Source: Pistricoccus aurantiacus (GTDB taxonomy: Bacteria; Pseudomonadota; Gammaproteobacteria; Pseudomonadales; Halomonadaceae). Taken from it: a DNA stretch of 64,000 nt. This document shows, piece after piece, positions 37,986 through 46,576 of the stretch. Made by a program: the position numbers and the translations under genes. Positions within the stretch are counted from its first letter, which is position 1. Every line of letters begins with the position of its first letter. The notes beneath the pieces are model-generated. The model was given only the letters and a program-made list of their open reading frames with translations. It was not told where the DNA came from and did no database searches. The stretch lies in the NCBI RefSeq assembly GCF_042682565.1, contig NZ_JBHUIC010000005.1; one strand, written 5' to 3'.

Positions 37986-39277
37986 TTCCATACCTTAACT
38001 ATCTTGGCAAGTCGATTATGGCTAAATCTCTTATGAACTCTATTATTAAACCCATAAGAAAAACTAAACTTTACTAACTCTTGCTTTTGTCTCATAGAAA
38101 GCTTGTTTTCATATAATCGAGGCAACCTCCCATTCTTACCGAATAGCAAATATCTCATAAAGCCGTCGAGATGAGCCAGCTGACCAGAAGGAAAGTCACA
38201 AGCTGAACTATTATAATAAACCCCTACTGGTATGATAGTAGAATTATCTTTTTTCACGAACTCTCTGTTCGTTGTCAGAAACCTAATTCTGTCTTTCAAC
38301 AAGAGGTAATCATTTGACTTGCCATATGAGTAAAATGCTTTGCAAAGCTTATCCTTTATTCGCTTAATCTTCTTTGGAGATAGGTCAACTTTTACTTCTC
38401 TGAATTTCGCAGGGGCAGTTCTCGCATTTTCTTTCGATGAATTGCACTTTTTTTCAGTTGGTAAGGGTGAGTCAATTACTTTAAACCTAAATCCTAGATA
38501 ATCAAAACATGCAACAACTTTTCCCCTTTGGATACTACCTGCTTTTGCACGCTTAGCGACTGACATCACCTCTGTTTTATCATTATTAAAGAAAAGCCCT
38601 TTTGGCAGCTCATAGGAAAGCTCATTTTTGAACTCCGACGTATCTAACTCATCAGAAGTAATGATTAAAATATCATCTACAAACCGGGAGTAGAAAAAAA
38701 CCTCCTCCCGTGCGACAGCATAAGAATCAAATTCGTGAAGATACAAATCAGACAATATTGAGCTTGTCTCTAGCCCTCGAGGAACACATACACCCTCGGC
38801 CTCTTTAAACAGTTCTGACTTCTTTTTGATTATCTTCCTAGCGTGCATTGACAGATTGCTAAGGCCATCAACTTTTTTATTCAATTCTTTTTTATCAATA
38901 TTTTCAAAAAACGATTTTATATCTAGCCTGTGTACATTGTAAGGAGTTCCATCTGCAAGGAACACTATTATTTCTCTAGCAATTTGAGATCTTGATTGGT
39001 TATGCCTAATAAAAGCTCTATTTAAATGAGAAGAACATGCCCTAAACACAAGCCGATGAGGCAAACTTGAAAGTGAAAAGCTTTTCCTTCCTTTAAGAAA
39101 AAAAGAGTTGTATTCAATACCTGTTTCGAAAAGCCGCTCGGCTTCTTCTACCGCTTTTTTTACTATATCGCAGCGATAATTATCATCCGAAAGACAATCG
39201 TCATTGAAGAAATCCTCTTTCGTAAAATGCCGGGACAAAGTTGATTCATTAAATGCCTGGATTCTGCTCAAAATCAT
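37982..39277 (-). CDS. drt3a: Antiviral reverse transcriptase Drt3a (UG3-like)
   Basis: 431 residues, AT-rich. Motif A VHRLDIKSFFENI, motif B CVPRGLETSSILSDLYL, motif C SRFVDDILI with both catalytic Asp, and the following DYLGFRF strand show an intact polymerase core. The C-terminal about 150 residues are basic and could bind RNA. An unusual point: the AAGGAG site sits only 1-2 bases from the ATG, so the TTG two codons downstream may be used instead. It is the first gene of the pair, 200 bases downstream of hsdR. Together with drt3b this is the protein set of DRT type 3. Confidence 0.78.
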   Translation of the reverse strand: MILSRIQAFNESTLSRHFTKEDFFNDDCLSDDNYRCDIVKKAVEEAERLFETGIEYNSFFLKGRKSFSLSSLPHRLVFRACSSHLNRAFIRHNQSRSQIAREIIVFLADGTPYNVHRLDIKSFFENIDKKELNKKVDGLSNLSMHARKIIKKKSELFKEAEGVCVPRGLETSSILSDLYLHEFDSYAVAREEVFFYSRFVDDILIITSDELDTSEFKNELSYELPKGLFFNNDKTEVMSVAKRAKAGSIQRGKVVACFDYLGFRFKVIDSPLPTEKKCNSSKENARTAPAKFREVKVDLSPKKIKRIKDKLCKAFYSYGKSNDYLLLKDRIRFLTTNREFVKKDNSTIIPVGVYYNSSACDFPSGQLAHLDGFMRYLLFGKNGRLPRLYENKLSMRQKQELVKFSFSYGFNNRVHKRFSHNRLAKIVKVWK

Positions 39278-39479
39278 TCTCCTTCATTCTGCATTTTATT
39301 TTCTTTTGTTAGACATCTTATAAGACAATGCTTCAGGACTATGACTTAATAAAAGATTTACAACTGCTGGCAGATTGTTTTTAAAATAAGTGGCTAAAGG
39401 AGAAATGGGGGAGCAGACCTTAACACTCCAAAAAAGCCTCATTATGTCGATAGCGCTCATAATTGAATCCATCAGTAGA

Positions 39480-42400
39480 TTACTTGCCAGTATGCACTTC
39501 ACGACTCGATCTCCCCGCCAACAGCTTCAAAATCAGCAACGCAAATTGCCTGCCAGTTTCCTCATCCTTCAACAGCGGCATGCTGAGCTTCTCGTGGTCG
39601 CTGAGGGCGTCGAGCACGGCGTCGGTGACCTTCTTCGGGAACAGGCCGTGCATCACCTGGTCTTCGCTGTGGTTTCGCACCTGGGCCATCACCGCTTCGT
39701 CGCGCTCAATGCGGTCGGCGATGCCGTTGGCGAAGTGCAGCTTGTCATCGTCGCTGACCTCGGCGCCGTAAAGGTCGTTGAGCCGGTCGATGATCTCCGC
39801 CAGGCGCTGCTTTTCGGGGTCATGCGGTTTGCCGGAGCCGACTTCCGTGATCGGGGTAAGGCCGTAGTCGCCCTGCTCTTCCTCGATGCGTAAGCGTTGT
39901 TCGGCGCGTTTTGTCAGCCGGTAGTGGGTGAGCTCCAGTTCGCTGACATCGATGGGGACTTCGTCGGTTAGCAGGTCGATCCGCAGCAGCGGATGCAGAT
40001 GCTTGGCATAGACGCAAAGCTGCTCCAGCTCCACGTCGTCGAAGGTGATGATCTGGCTGAGGAATTCGTAGGCTCGCACGAAGCTTTGCAGGTTCTTGCG
40101 GAATAGGTCGAGCTCGTCGCGAGAGGTGCCGGCGTCCTTGAGCTCCTGCTCGGCACGCAGGCGGCCTTTCTCGTCGCCATTCTGCTCGGTCTGATGGCGT
40201 GCATCAGTCCAGACCTGAATCTGTTCCAGCAGTGCCTTGTAGCGCTGCTTGAAACGGTCTTGGGCGGGCCGGCAGTGATAGCTGAGGCTCGCCGCCGGCG
40301 CCTTGGGGTTGAAGAAGGTCTTGGTGAAGGCCTCGACCTCTTCCCAGTGATAGATACCGGCCTGGTCCAGGGTGCGCTTGAGATCGAACACCACCTGCGG
40401 GTCGGAAACGTCGGCCAGCTCCGCCTTGCGATAGTAAGGGGCGAAGGCCGCCAGAATCTCTTCAGGGTCATTGAAGAAGTCGAGGATAAAGGTCTGCTTG
40501 CCGGGGAACAGCCGGTTGAGCCGCGACAGGGTCTGCACGCAGTCCACGCCTTGGAGCTTCTTGTCCACGTACATGGCGCACAGCTTGGGCTGGTCGAAAC
40601 CGGTCTGGAACTTGTTGGCGACGATCATCACGTTGTAATCATCGGTATCGAAGGCGTCCGCCAGGTCGCGGCCCTTGAGCCCGGGGTTGAGCCGGGTGCT
40701 GGTCTCGGTGACCTCCTCGGGAATGACGTCATCGGGCAAAACGGCACCGGAGAAGGCCACCAGCGGGTGCACGTCGCCGTAGCCTTTCTCGGCGATGTAA
40801 GCTCGCATGGCCAGCTGGTAGCGCACCGCCTCCTGGCGACTGGCAGTGACCACCATGGCCTTGGCCTGGCCATCGAGCAGATGCCGCACATTGGCGCGGA
40901 AGTGCTCGACGATCACTTCCACCCGCTGGGCGATGTTGTAGGGATGCAGGCGAACCCACTTGGCCAGGGTGCGCGACGCCTTCTTGGAGTCCACCTCCTG
41001 AATATCGGCATCCGGGTGGGCGAGCTTCCAGGCGGTGCTGTAGGTGACGTAGTTCCTGAGCACATCGAGGATAAAGCCCTCTTCGATGGCCTGGCGCATG
41101 GAGTAGAGGTGGAATGGCTCGGGCTTGTTATCGGCGCTGGCCGGCAGATCGGGATCCGGCGGGCGACCGAATAGCTCCAGGGTCTTGGCCTTGGGGGTGG
41201 CGGTGAAGGCGTAGTAGCTGATGCGCTCGGTGGGGCGGCGGGCGGCCACGGCGGCATCCAGCAGGGCCTCGGCGCTGACTTCCCGTTCGCCGCCGTCCTC
41301 AGCCTCTGTGGACTCTCCCGCGGCCGCCAGTAGCGCCTTGAGCTTGCTCGCGGAGCTGCCGGTCTGGGAGGAGTGGGCCTCGTCGGCGATCACCGCGTAG
41401 TGGCCTTCGGCCAGTTGAGGGCGCTTGTCCAGGGCATCGAACAGCGCCGGAAAGGTCTGGATGGTGACGATAATGATGCGGGTATTGCTGGCCAGGGACT
41501 CGGCAAGCTGCTCGGATTTGCTTTGACTGCCGATATCCCGGGTGATGGGTCGCACCACGCCTCTGGCATGCTCGAACTGGTAGATGGTGTCCTGCAATTG
41601 GCTGTCGAGCACCGTGCGGTCGGTGACCACGATCACCGAGTTGAAAAATTTGCGAATTCCATCCCTGGAGTCCGCCCTTCGGGCCAGCCTGCGGCTGTCC
41701 AAATCCGTTCCTGACGGATTTGTTTTGCCCTCCTCGGCGTAGAGATTGGCCAGCTGGTGGGCGGTCCAGGCGATGGAGTTGGACTTGCCGGAGCCGGCGC
41801 TGTGCTGCACCAGGTAACGGCCACCCGGCCCCTCCTCGAGGGTGGCGTCAATCAGGCGGTTGACCACCTCCCACTGATGGTAACGGGGGAAAATCAGCGT
41901 TTCCTTGGTCTGACGGCGACCGTGGAAGTCCTCGCTGGTCTTCTTCTCCAAGTGCAGGAAGCGCCCCAGAATCTTTAGCCAGGCATCCGGGGCGAACACC
42001 CGCTCCCACAGGTAGGTGGTGGCATAGCTGTGTTCGTCCGGCGCGGGCGGATTGCCGGCACCGCCGTCCGCCGTGCCCAGGTTGAAGGGCAGAAAGTAAG
42101 TATTCTTGCCGGCCAGCCGGGTGGTCATGGCCACTTCGGCCTGACTCACCGCGAAGTGAACCAGGGCGCCGCGCTTGAAGGTCAACAGCGGCTCCGGTTT
42201 GCGGGTAACCGGATCCTTGATCGGGCGGTCCTGGCGATACTGTCGCTTGGCGTTCTCCACCGACTGTTTGAACTGGCTCTTGAGCTCGAGCGTCGCGGTG
42301 GGGATGCCGTTGACGAACAGCACCAGATCGAGACGGGGGTTGTACTGTCCGTCATGGGCATGAGGCGAATAGGAGACTTCCGGCACGACCCGCAGGCGGT

Positions 42401-42752
42401 TGGCGCGGTAGCGGGCCAGGGAGTCCGGGTTCATGCCATGGTCTGGCTGGAAGCTGCACAGGTCGAACTTTACCCCCGGCACCTTGAAGCCGTGGCGCAG
42501 CACCTCGAGGGTGCCGACCTGGTCCAGCTCACGCACTACCTTCTGGACCAGAACCCGCTCGGGATCTCGAGGATTGGCCTTGCAGAACTTTTCCCAGCGC
42601 TCCGGCCAGGCCTCGCGCACGTAGCCGAGCAGGTCCTCGGTGTAGAGCGCCGAGGCGCGGTCATAACCGCTGGCCGAGCCGGTCTTCCAGCCGCCGGCCA
42701 TCATCGCCGCAATGATGTCCTGCTGGAAGCGGGTTTCCCTGCTGTCCGCCAT
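39480..42752 (-). CDS. hsdR: Type I restriction enzyme R subunit
   Basis: 1,090 residues. The N-terminal nuclease has LVLFVNGIPTATLELKSQ, giving the ELK of the PD-(D/E)xK site. The SF2 motor has Walker A VQHSAGSGKSNSIAW and DEAH box IADEAHSSQTG, then the C-terminal helicase half (QTGFDQPKLCAMYVDK, QTLSRLNRLFPGK). HsdR translocates and cleaves DNA that lacks HsdM methylation. The AWPERW N-terminal region is also found in the relic at 30.7 kb. It lies last in the restriction operon, separated from hsdS by a SRAP gene. The 283 bases upstream hold no gene. Confidence 0.96.
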   Translation of the reverse strand: MADSRETRFQQDIIAAMMAGGWKTGSASGYDRASALYTEDLLGYVREAWPERWEKFCKANPRDPERVLVQKVVRELDQVGTLEVLRHGFKVPGVKFDLCSFQPDHGMNPDSLARYRANRLRVVPEVSYSPHAHDGQYNPRLDLVLFVNGIPTATLELKSQFKQSVENAKRQYRQDRPIKDPVTRKPEPLLTFKRGALVHFAVSQAEVAMTTRLAGKNTYFLPFNLGTADGGAGNPPAPDEHSYATTYLWERVFAPDAWLKILGRFLHLEKKTSEDFHGRRQTKETLIFPRYHQWEVVNRLIDATLEEGPGGRYLVQHSAGSGKSNSIAWTAHQLANLYAEEGKTNPSGTDLDSRRLARRADSRDGIRKFFNSVIVVTDRTVLDSQLQDTIYQFEHARGVVRPITRDIGSQSKSEQLAESLASNTRIIIVTIQTFPALFDALDKRPQLAEGHYAVIADEAHSSQTGSSASKLKALLAAAGESTEAEDGGEREVSAEALLDAAVAARRPTERISYYAFTATPKAKTLELFGRPPDPDLPASADNKPEPFHLYSMRQAIEEGFILDVLRNYVTYSTAWKLAHPDADIQEVDSKKASRTLAKWVRLHPYNIAQRVEVIVEHFRANVRHLLDGQAKAMVVTASRQEAVRYQLAMRAYIAEKGYGDVHPLVAFSGAVLPDDVIPEEVTETSTRLNPGLKGRDLADAFDTDDYNVMIVANKFQTGFDQPKLCAMYVDKKLQGVDCVQTLSRLNRLFPGKQTFILDFFNDPEEILAAFAPYYRKAELADVSDPQVVFDLKRTLDQAGIYHWEEVEAFTKTFFNPKAPAASLSYHCRPAQDRFKQRYKALLEQIQVWTDARHQTEQNGDEKGRLRAEQELKDAGTSRDELDLFRKNLQSFVRAYEFLSQIITFDDVELEQLCVYAKHLHPLLRIDLLTDEVPIDVSELELTHYRLTKRAEQRLRIEEEQGDYGLTPITEVGSGKPHDPEKQRLAEIIDRLNDLYGAEVSDDDKLHFANGIADRIERDEAVMAQVRNHSEDQVMHGLFPKKVTDAVLDALSDHEKLSMPLLKDEETGRQFALLILKLLAGRSSREVHTGK

Positions 42753-43035
42753 GTAATCCCCTGCGCTTAGCGTAATTATTTGTAACAGTCTAGCGTCTTA
42801 GAGATATAAGGAGAAGCGACTTAGGACAATGCTTCGCCTATAGGGAGCAATGGCGCCAGTCGGCTGGCAATGACATCTTGGCCGTACTGATGGTGTGGCG
42901 GTCGATGAGGAGCTGCAAGCGTTAGCCGCCTGTCCGGTTTACATTGAGCGATGAAAGTGGCCATTGAGGCCGATTTCACGGTTGTTTCTAAACCGTGCCC
43001 TCTCCACTGGAAGCAAGAACGGCGATAAGAGCGTT

Positions 43036-43692
43036 TCAGGAGACAGGTTCGATCAGCGCCGGGGCGTCCTCCACTGGTCGGTTGACCCGGGTGCTTACCG
43101 GCCAGTGGGTCAGTCGATCGTGAGCGAGATGGTGCATCAGATGGCGGATCGTTTCGCGATCCGTCAGGTCGGGATCGAGCCAGGGCTCCAGGCTCTGCTG
43201 ATCCAGGATCAGCGGCATCCGGGAGTGAATCTCTTTGGCAACACCTCGCGCTGGCTCGGTAATGATCGCACAGCCCGGTTTTCCATCCGCTCGCTCCGTC
43301 CAGATGCCGGCGAACCACAGCGGCTCGCTGTCACGACGAGTCAGGTAGTGAGGCTGCTTTCGGCCATCCACCGCCAGCCACTCGTACCAGCCATTGGCCG
43401 GCACCAGGCAGCGGTGATGCGCGAAGGCGCCGCGGAAGTAGTTGGAGGTCGCCACCTTCTCGACGGTGGCATTGATGGGCTGGGGTGCCTTATCGCCTGC
43501 CCAGTGAGGCCGATAGCCCCACCATAGTGTATCTAGGCTCAGCTGGCCGCCATCATCGTGTGGGCGTACCGCGTTGATCCAGGTACCCGGCGCGACGTTA
43601 TAACGAGGCGTCAACTCGACCTCGGTCAGTGGAAGGCTCAGAGAGGCCGAGAGGCTAGAGAAGTCGCTGTAGAGGGCAAAGCGGCCGCACAT
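43036..43692 (-). CDS. SRAP (HMCES/YedK) abasic-site protein
   Basis: 218 residues. The invariant MCGRF start supplies Cys2, which crosslinks to abasic sites in single-stranded DNA. RYNVAPGTW, RCLVPANGWYEW (catalytic Glu) and EIHSRMPLIL (catalytic His) are all present. SRAP proteins shield abasic DNA; several are linked to defence or mobile loci. Here it is embedded in the restriction operon between hsdS and hsdR, an unusual place that suggests a linked role or simple cargo. The family's common INAR(A/S)E reads INATVE here, a small departure. Confidence 0.93.
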   Translation of the reverse strand: MCGRFALYSDFSSLSASLSLPLTEVELTPRYNVAPGTWINAVRPHDDGGQLSLDTLWWGYRPHWAGDKAPQPINATVEKVATSNYFRGAFAHHRCLVPANGWYEWLAVDGRKQPHYLTRRDSEPLWFAGIWTERADGKPGCAIITEPARGVAKEIHSRMPLILDQQSLEPWLDPDLTDRETIRHLMHHLAHDRLTHWPVSTRVNRPVEDAPALIEPVS

Positions 43693-43809
43693 GGTGATTT
43701 AGCCTCCGTGATATGAAGCGCTGGGGCAACTGCCAATACAGGCGTTCGGGTTACCAGCCGCCGACTACGTGCCCATCGTATGGGCATGGATTGGGAATGC
43801 CCGATCGGC

Positions 43810-43845
43810 AAGGGGCCTCGGCGAATGCGTCGGGGCCTTTTGTTT
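43810..43845 (+). terminator. Long wobble-containing hairpin with T tract
   Basis: A 13-base arm AAGGGGCCTCGGC (43,810-43,822) can pair fully, using four G-T wobbles, with 43,829-43,841, followed by T-rich sequence on the plus strand. It lies in the 330-base gap between the SRAP gene and the Fic fragment, which otherwise shows no gene. Which transcript it would end is unclear. Confidence 0.35.
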
Positions 43846-44020
43846 CAAAGACATACAGCACCGCCTTATGGCCCTGCCAAGAGATATAGGTGCCGGCCTG
43901 CTGCCTTTACGGGCCCAGCCTGAGCTTTTCGGGCTGAGCAGTACCCTGAAGGTGCAGGCTGACACAAGCATTCCATATGTAAAGGAGGCGCGAACAACTT
44001 TACATAAGGGATTGCATATC

Positions 44021-44137
44021 TCAACTTTGGCTATCATGCCTTATCACGACCAGTTCGCGGTTCATGGCCACCGGGCTGAAACCCTTGTACTGATACTGCT
44101 GCACCCATCGCCCGACCTGAAAGGTTTCAAACTTCAT
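44021..44137 (-). pseudogene. Truncated Fic-family gene (N-terminal leader)
   Basis: A 38-codon frame 17 bases after hsdS with a strong AAGGAGG ribosome-binding site. It reads MKFETFQVGRWVQQYQYKG then FSPVAMNRE before running into a stop. This resembles the conserved beginning of Fic/DOC AMP-transferases of the Fic_N type; the HPFxxGNG catalytic region is entirely missing. It is best read as the 5' stump of a fic gene once present in the hsd operon. The identification is from memory of the family and should be tested. Confidence 0.45.
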
Positions 44138-44153
44138 CGGCAGCCTCCTTGCC

Positions 44154-45557
44154 TTAGCCGTAGGTGGCCCGCTCTTCAGCGGCCATTAACAGCTCGGGTT
44201 GCCCAGGTTGCTGAGCAGCCTGCCAGCCGCGGACGTCGATCTTGCCGGTGACGGCGGCGGAGATCAGGGCAGAACGCCGTTCTTTCAGGAGCTTCATTGT
44301 CGATGTTGCAGCGACAATCAGCTTATGAATTCGTCCCACATGCTCATGCACCTCGCGACATATTGACCTCTGCTCAGCTAACGAGGGAAGCGGAAGATTA
44401 ATATTTTCAAACCGCTCCCATTCCAGCTTTTTGGTTCCATGAGCAGATGCATCGATGTAGTTAAAGATCGCATCTTTTATGCCGGTGAGAAGCAATAGCA
44501 TGTACTCGGAGGATAATTGACCACAGGGTGTAAGCGCCTTCATATCCTGATTTATTGTCAAAGGAACTTCAGCAATGGCTACCGGAACTGAATGGGCGAG
44601 GATCATACCCCGCACAACGATAAGCACTGCGCCCGGCTTTATCGTCGATAGGCCAGTTTCCGATAAAGCCTTCTCGGTTATGTGATCAAAGGCGTTGCTG
44701 ATCCTATCTTTTTTCATGTCCTTGGGAGAGGCCCAAGGGATCTGGCCATCCCAGAAATCTAGTCGCTCCTTTGCGGGTGTAGCACCGCCCTGTACGGTGG
44801 CCATCTGTTTAAGTCGGAACACCTCCCAATGCGCCGGCACTTCACCCAGCCACTCCACACCCGAATCCTTCATCGGCGCATCCGGGTCCAGCCCCTTGGT
44901 GACGGCATGGGAGATTACCGCCTGGCGCTTCTCTTTGAGCAGCGCAATCAGGCGCCTCTGCTCCTCCACCAGGGCGTCGATACGGGCGGTTTCGTGGTCG
45001 AGGAAAGACTGAATCAGCACCTGCTCTTCATAAGGCGGCCAAGCTATAGTGAAATTTCGAACGAAATCATCTGGCACACGTTTCTGACCACCAGCGCCAT
45101 ACATCGATGATTCACCGAGCACCCGGAAAGGCTCGGACAAGACGACCCGATATAGATAGTCGCTCGTAGTCAGACCAGTTCTGGGACGCATAACAGTGAG
45201 CTCGGTCGTACCAAAACCGATATGATTCTCGAGGCCACGCATGACGGCCCCTTTGCCGTTCTCGAAACAAGGGGTGATTTTCGCGATGGCGACGTCACCT
45301 TCTCGAACATAGGTATATCCTGTCAAAACCTCACTCATTGGCCGGACTTGTTCGAGTGACAATGAGCCGTTATCTCCCACAGCTTCCATAGGAATAAAGC
45401 TGACGGAGCTCTCCGGTGGCAACGAGCGCATTTCAGCCTTTGGCGGATTGAGCTCGGCAACGTACCTCAGGCGCTTCACCTCCCAATGCGCCGGTATTTC
45501 GCCCAGCCACTCAACGCCGGAGCCCTTGTATTCGGGGTAGGGAGAAAAGCGACTCAT
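44154..45557 (-). CDS. hsdS: Type I restriction enzyme specificity subunit S
   Basis: 467 residues with two target-recognition domains separated by conserved helices. Each half starts with the repeated phrase KGSGVEWLGEIPAHWEVKRL or KDSGVEWLGEVPAHWEVFRL and ends in the ..RIDALVEEQRRLIALLKEKRQAVI-type coiled spacer, the half-repeat structure typical of HsdS. It sets the bipartite DNA target for methylation and cleavage; the sequence cannot be predicted here. The start overlaps the DUF1016 stop by 4 bases. Confidence 0.95.
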   Translation of the reverse strand: MSRFSPYPEYKGSGVEWLGEIPAHWEVKRLRYVAELNPPKAEMRSLPPESSVSFIPMEAVGDNGSLSLEQVRPMSEVLTGYTYVREGDVAIAKITPCFENGKGAVMRGLENHIGFGTTELTVMRPRTGLTTSDYLYRVVLSEPFRVLGESSMYGAGGQKRVPDDFVRNFTIAWPPYEEQVLIQSFLDHETARIDALVEEQRRLIALLKEKRQAVISHAVTKGLDPDAPMKDSGVEWLGEVPAHWEVFRLKQMATVQGGATPAKERLDFWDGQIPWASPKDMKKDRISNAFDHITEKALSETGLSTIKPGAVLIVVRGMILAHSVPVAIAEVPLTINQDMKALTPCGQLSSEYMLLLLTGIKDAIFNYIDASAHGTKKLEWERFENINLPLPSLAEQRSICREVHEHVGRIHKLIVAATSTMKLLKERRSALISAAVTGKIDVRGWQAAQQPGQPELLMAAEERATYG

Positions 45558-46576
45558 TGGTCCTCTCCTTGGGCCAGGTTCAGCGTATAGAACTCATGCA
45601 GCTTGGCTTCCAGCAGCGTCTTGTCCGGTAGACGGGTCTGGTATTCGGCGATTAGTGCCGGCGACAACGAGCGGTTTAGGGCGTACTCCACTACCTCATC
45701 ATCCTTGCTTGCGCAGAGCAGAACACCGATGGCGGGGTTCTCGTGAGACTTGCGTTCATCCCGATCCAGCGCTTCCAGATAAAAGCCCAGCTTGCCCAGG
45801 TACTCCGGCTCGAAGCGCCCTACCTTGAGCTCCAGGGCGACCAGACAGTTCAATCCTCGATGAAAGAACAGCAGATCCAGCGCGAAGTCGCGCCCGCCCA
45901 CCTGCAATGGATACTCGGAGCCGACGAAGCAGAAATCTCGGCCCAATTCGATCAAAAACTCCTTGAGCTTGAGCAGCAAGCCTTGGTGCAGGTCCACTTC
46001 GGCATGGCTATCCGGCAGGTTCAAGAACTCAACCATATAGGCGTCCCGAAACACTCCGAGCGCGTCAGGATGATTATGGGTAACGGCCTGGGTGGCCTTG
46101 GCCGGATTCAACACGCTACGCTCGAATAACGCTGACTTGAATTGGCGCTCCAGCTCGCGGCTCGACCATTTTTCCTGAATAGCCAAACGCAGATAGAACT
46201 CCCGCTCTTCGAGGCGTTTCGCCTGGCTAAGAATGATCAGGTTGTGCGTCCAAGGCAATTGTGTCAGCAGTGCTGACACTCTTTCGTTGTCGCGGTAGGT
46301 TTCGTAAAACTGGCGCATACGAAAGAGGTTTCTACGCGTAAACCCTCGCAGCCCGGGCTGAGTGCGAGCCAGATAGTCGGCCAGCTGTGTGACCACGGCA
46401 TCGCCCCATTCGGCGCGCTCCAGCTTGTGACTGATAAAAGCGCCTACTTGCCAGTAAAGATCGATCAGCTGTGTATTGACCGCCTTGACCGCCTCGCGGC
46501 GAGCCGCCTGGATTAGCGCCACCACGGCATCGAAGCTGCCATCTTCCGGCGACTGAGGAGTATTGGCTCGGCTCAT
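45554..46576 (-). CDS. DUF1016 (YhcG-like) PD-(D/E)xK nuclease
   Basis: 340 residues. The N-terminal helical DUF1016_N domain (LYWQVGAFISHKLERAEWGD, FTRRNLFRMRQFYETY) precedes a C-terminal PD-(D/E)xK nuclease with Asp in GGRDFALDLLFFHR and the LVALELKVG catalytic ExK. Such genes are common passengers of type I restriction operons, where they may add a second nuclease activity. It overlaps hsdM (4 bases) and hsdS (4 bases), so it is a co-translated part of the operon. Confidence 0.9.
   Translation of the reverse strand: MSRANTPQSPEDGSFDAVVALIQAARREAVKAVNTQLIDLYWQVGAFISHKLERAEWGDAVVTQLADYLARTQPGLRGFTRRNLFRMRQFYETYRDNERVSALLTQLPWTHNLIILSQAKRLEEREFYLRLAIQEKWSSRELERQFKSALFERSVLNPAKATQAVTHNHPDALGVFRDAYMVEFLNLPDSHAEVDLHQGLLLKLKEFLIELGRDFCFVGSEYPLQVGGRDFALDLLFFHRGLNCLVALELKVGRFEPEYLGKLGFYLEALDRDERKSHENPAIGVLLCASKDDEVVEYALNRSLSPALIAEYQTRLPDKTLLEAKLHEFYTLNLAQGEDQ

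Noticed and set aside
35952..39277. Group II intron or retron
   Set aside because: No intron boundary or domain V hairpin, no maturase or HNH domain, no msr/msd layout, and two coupled reverse transcriptases instead of one.
39296..39502. 68-codon minus-strand frame between hsdR and drt3a
   Set aside because: It overlaps the hsdR end, has no strong ribosome-binding site and no recognised domain; it might be real but cannot be supported.
43769..44251. 160-codon plus-strand frame between the SRAP gene and hsdS
   Set aside because: It overlaps the hsdS end antisense and the Fic stump, and contains a hairpin; no domain.
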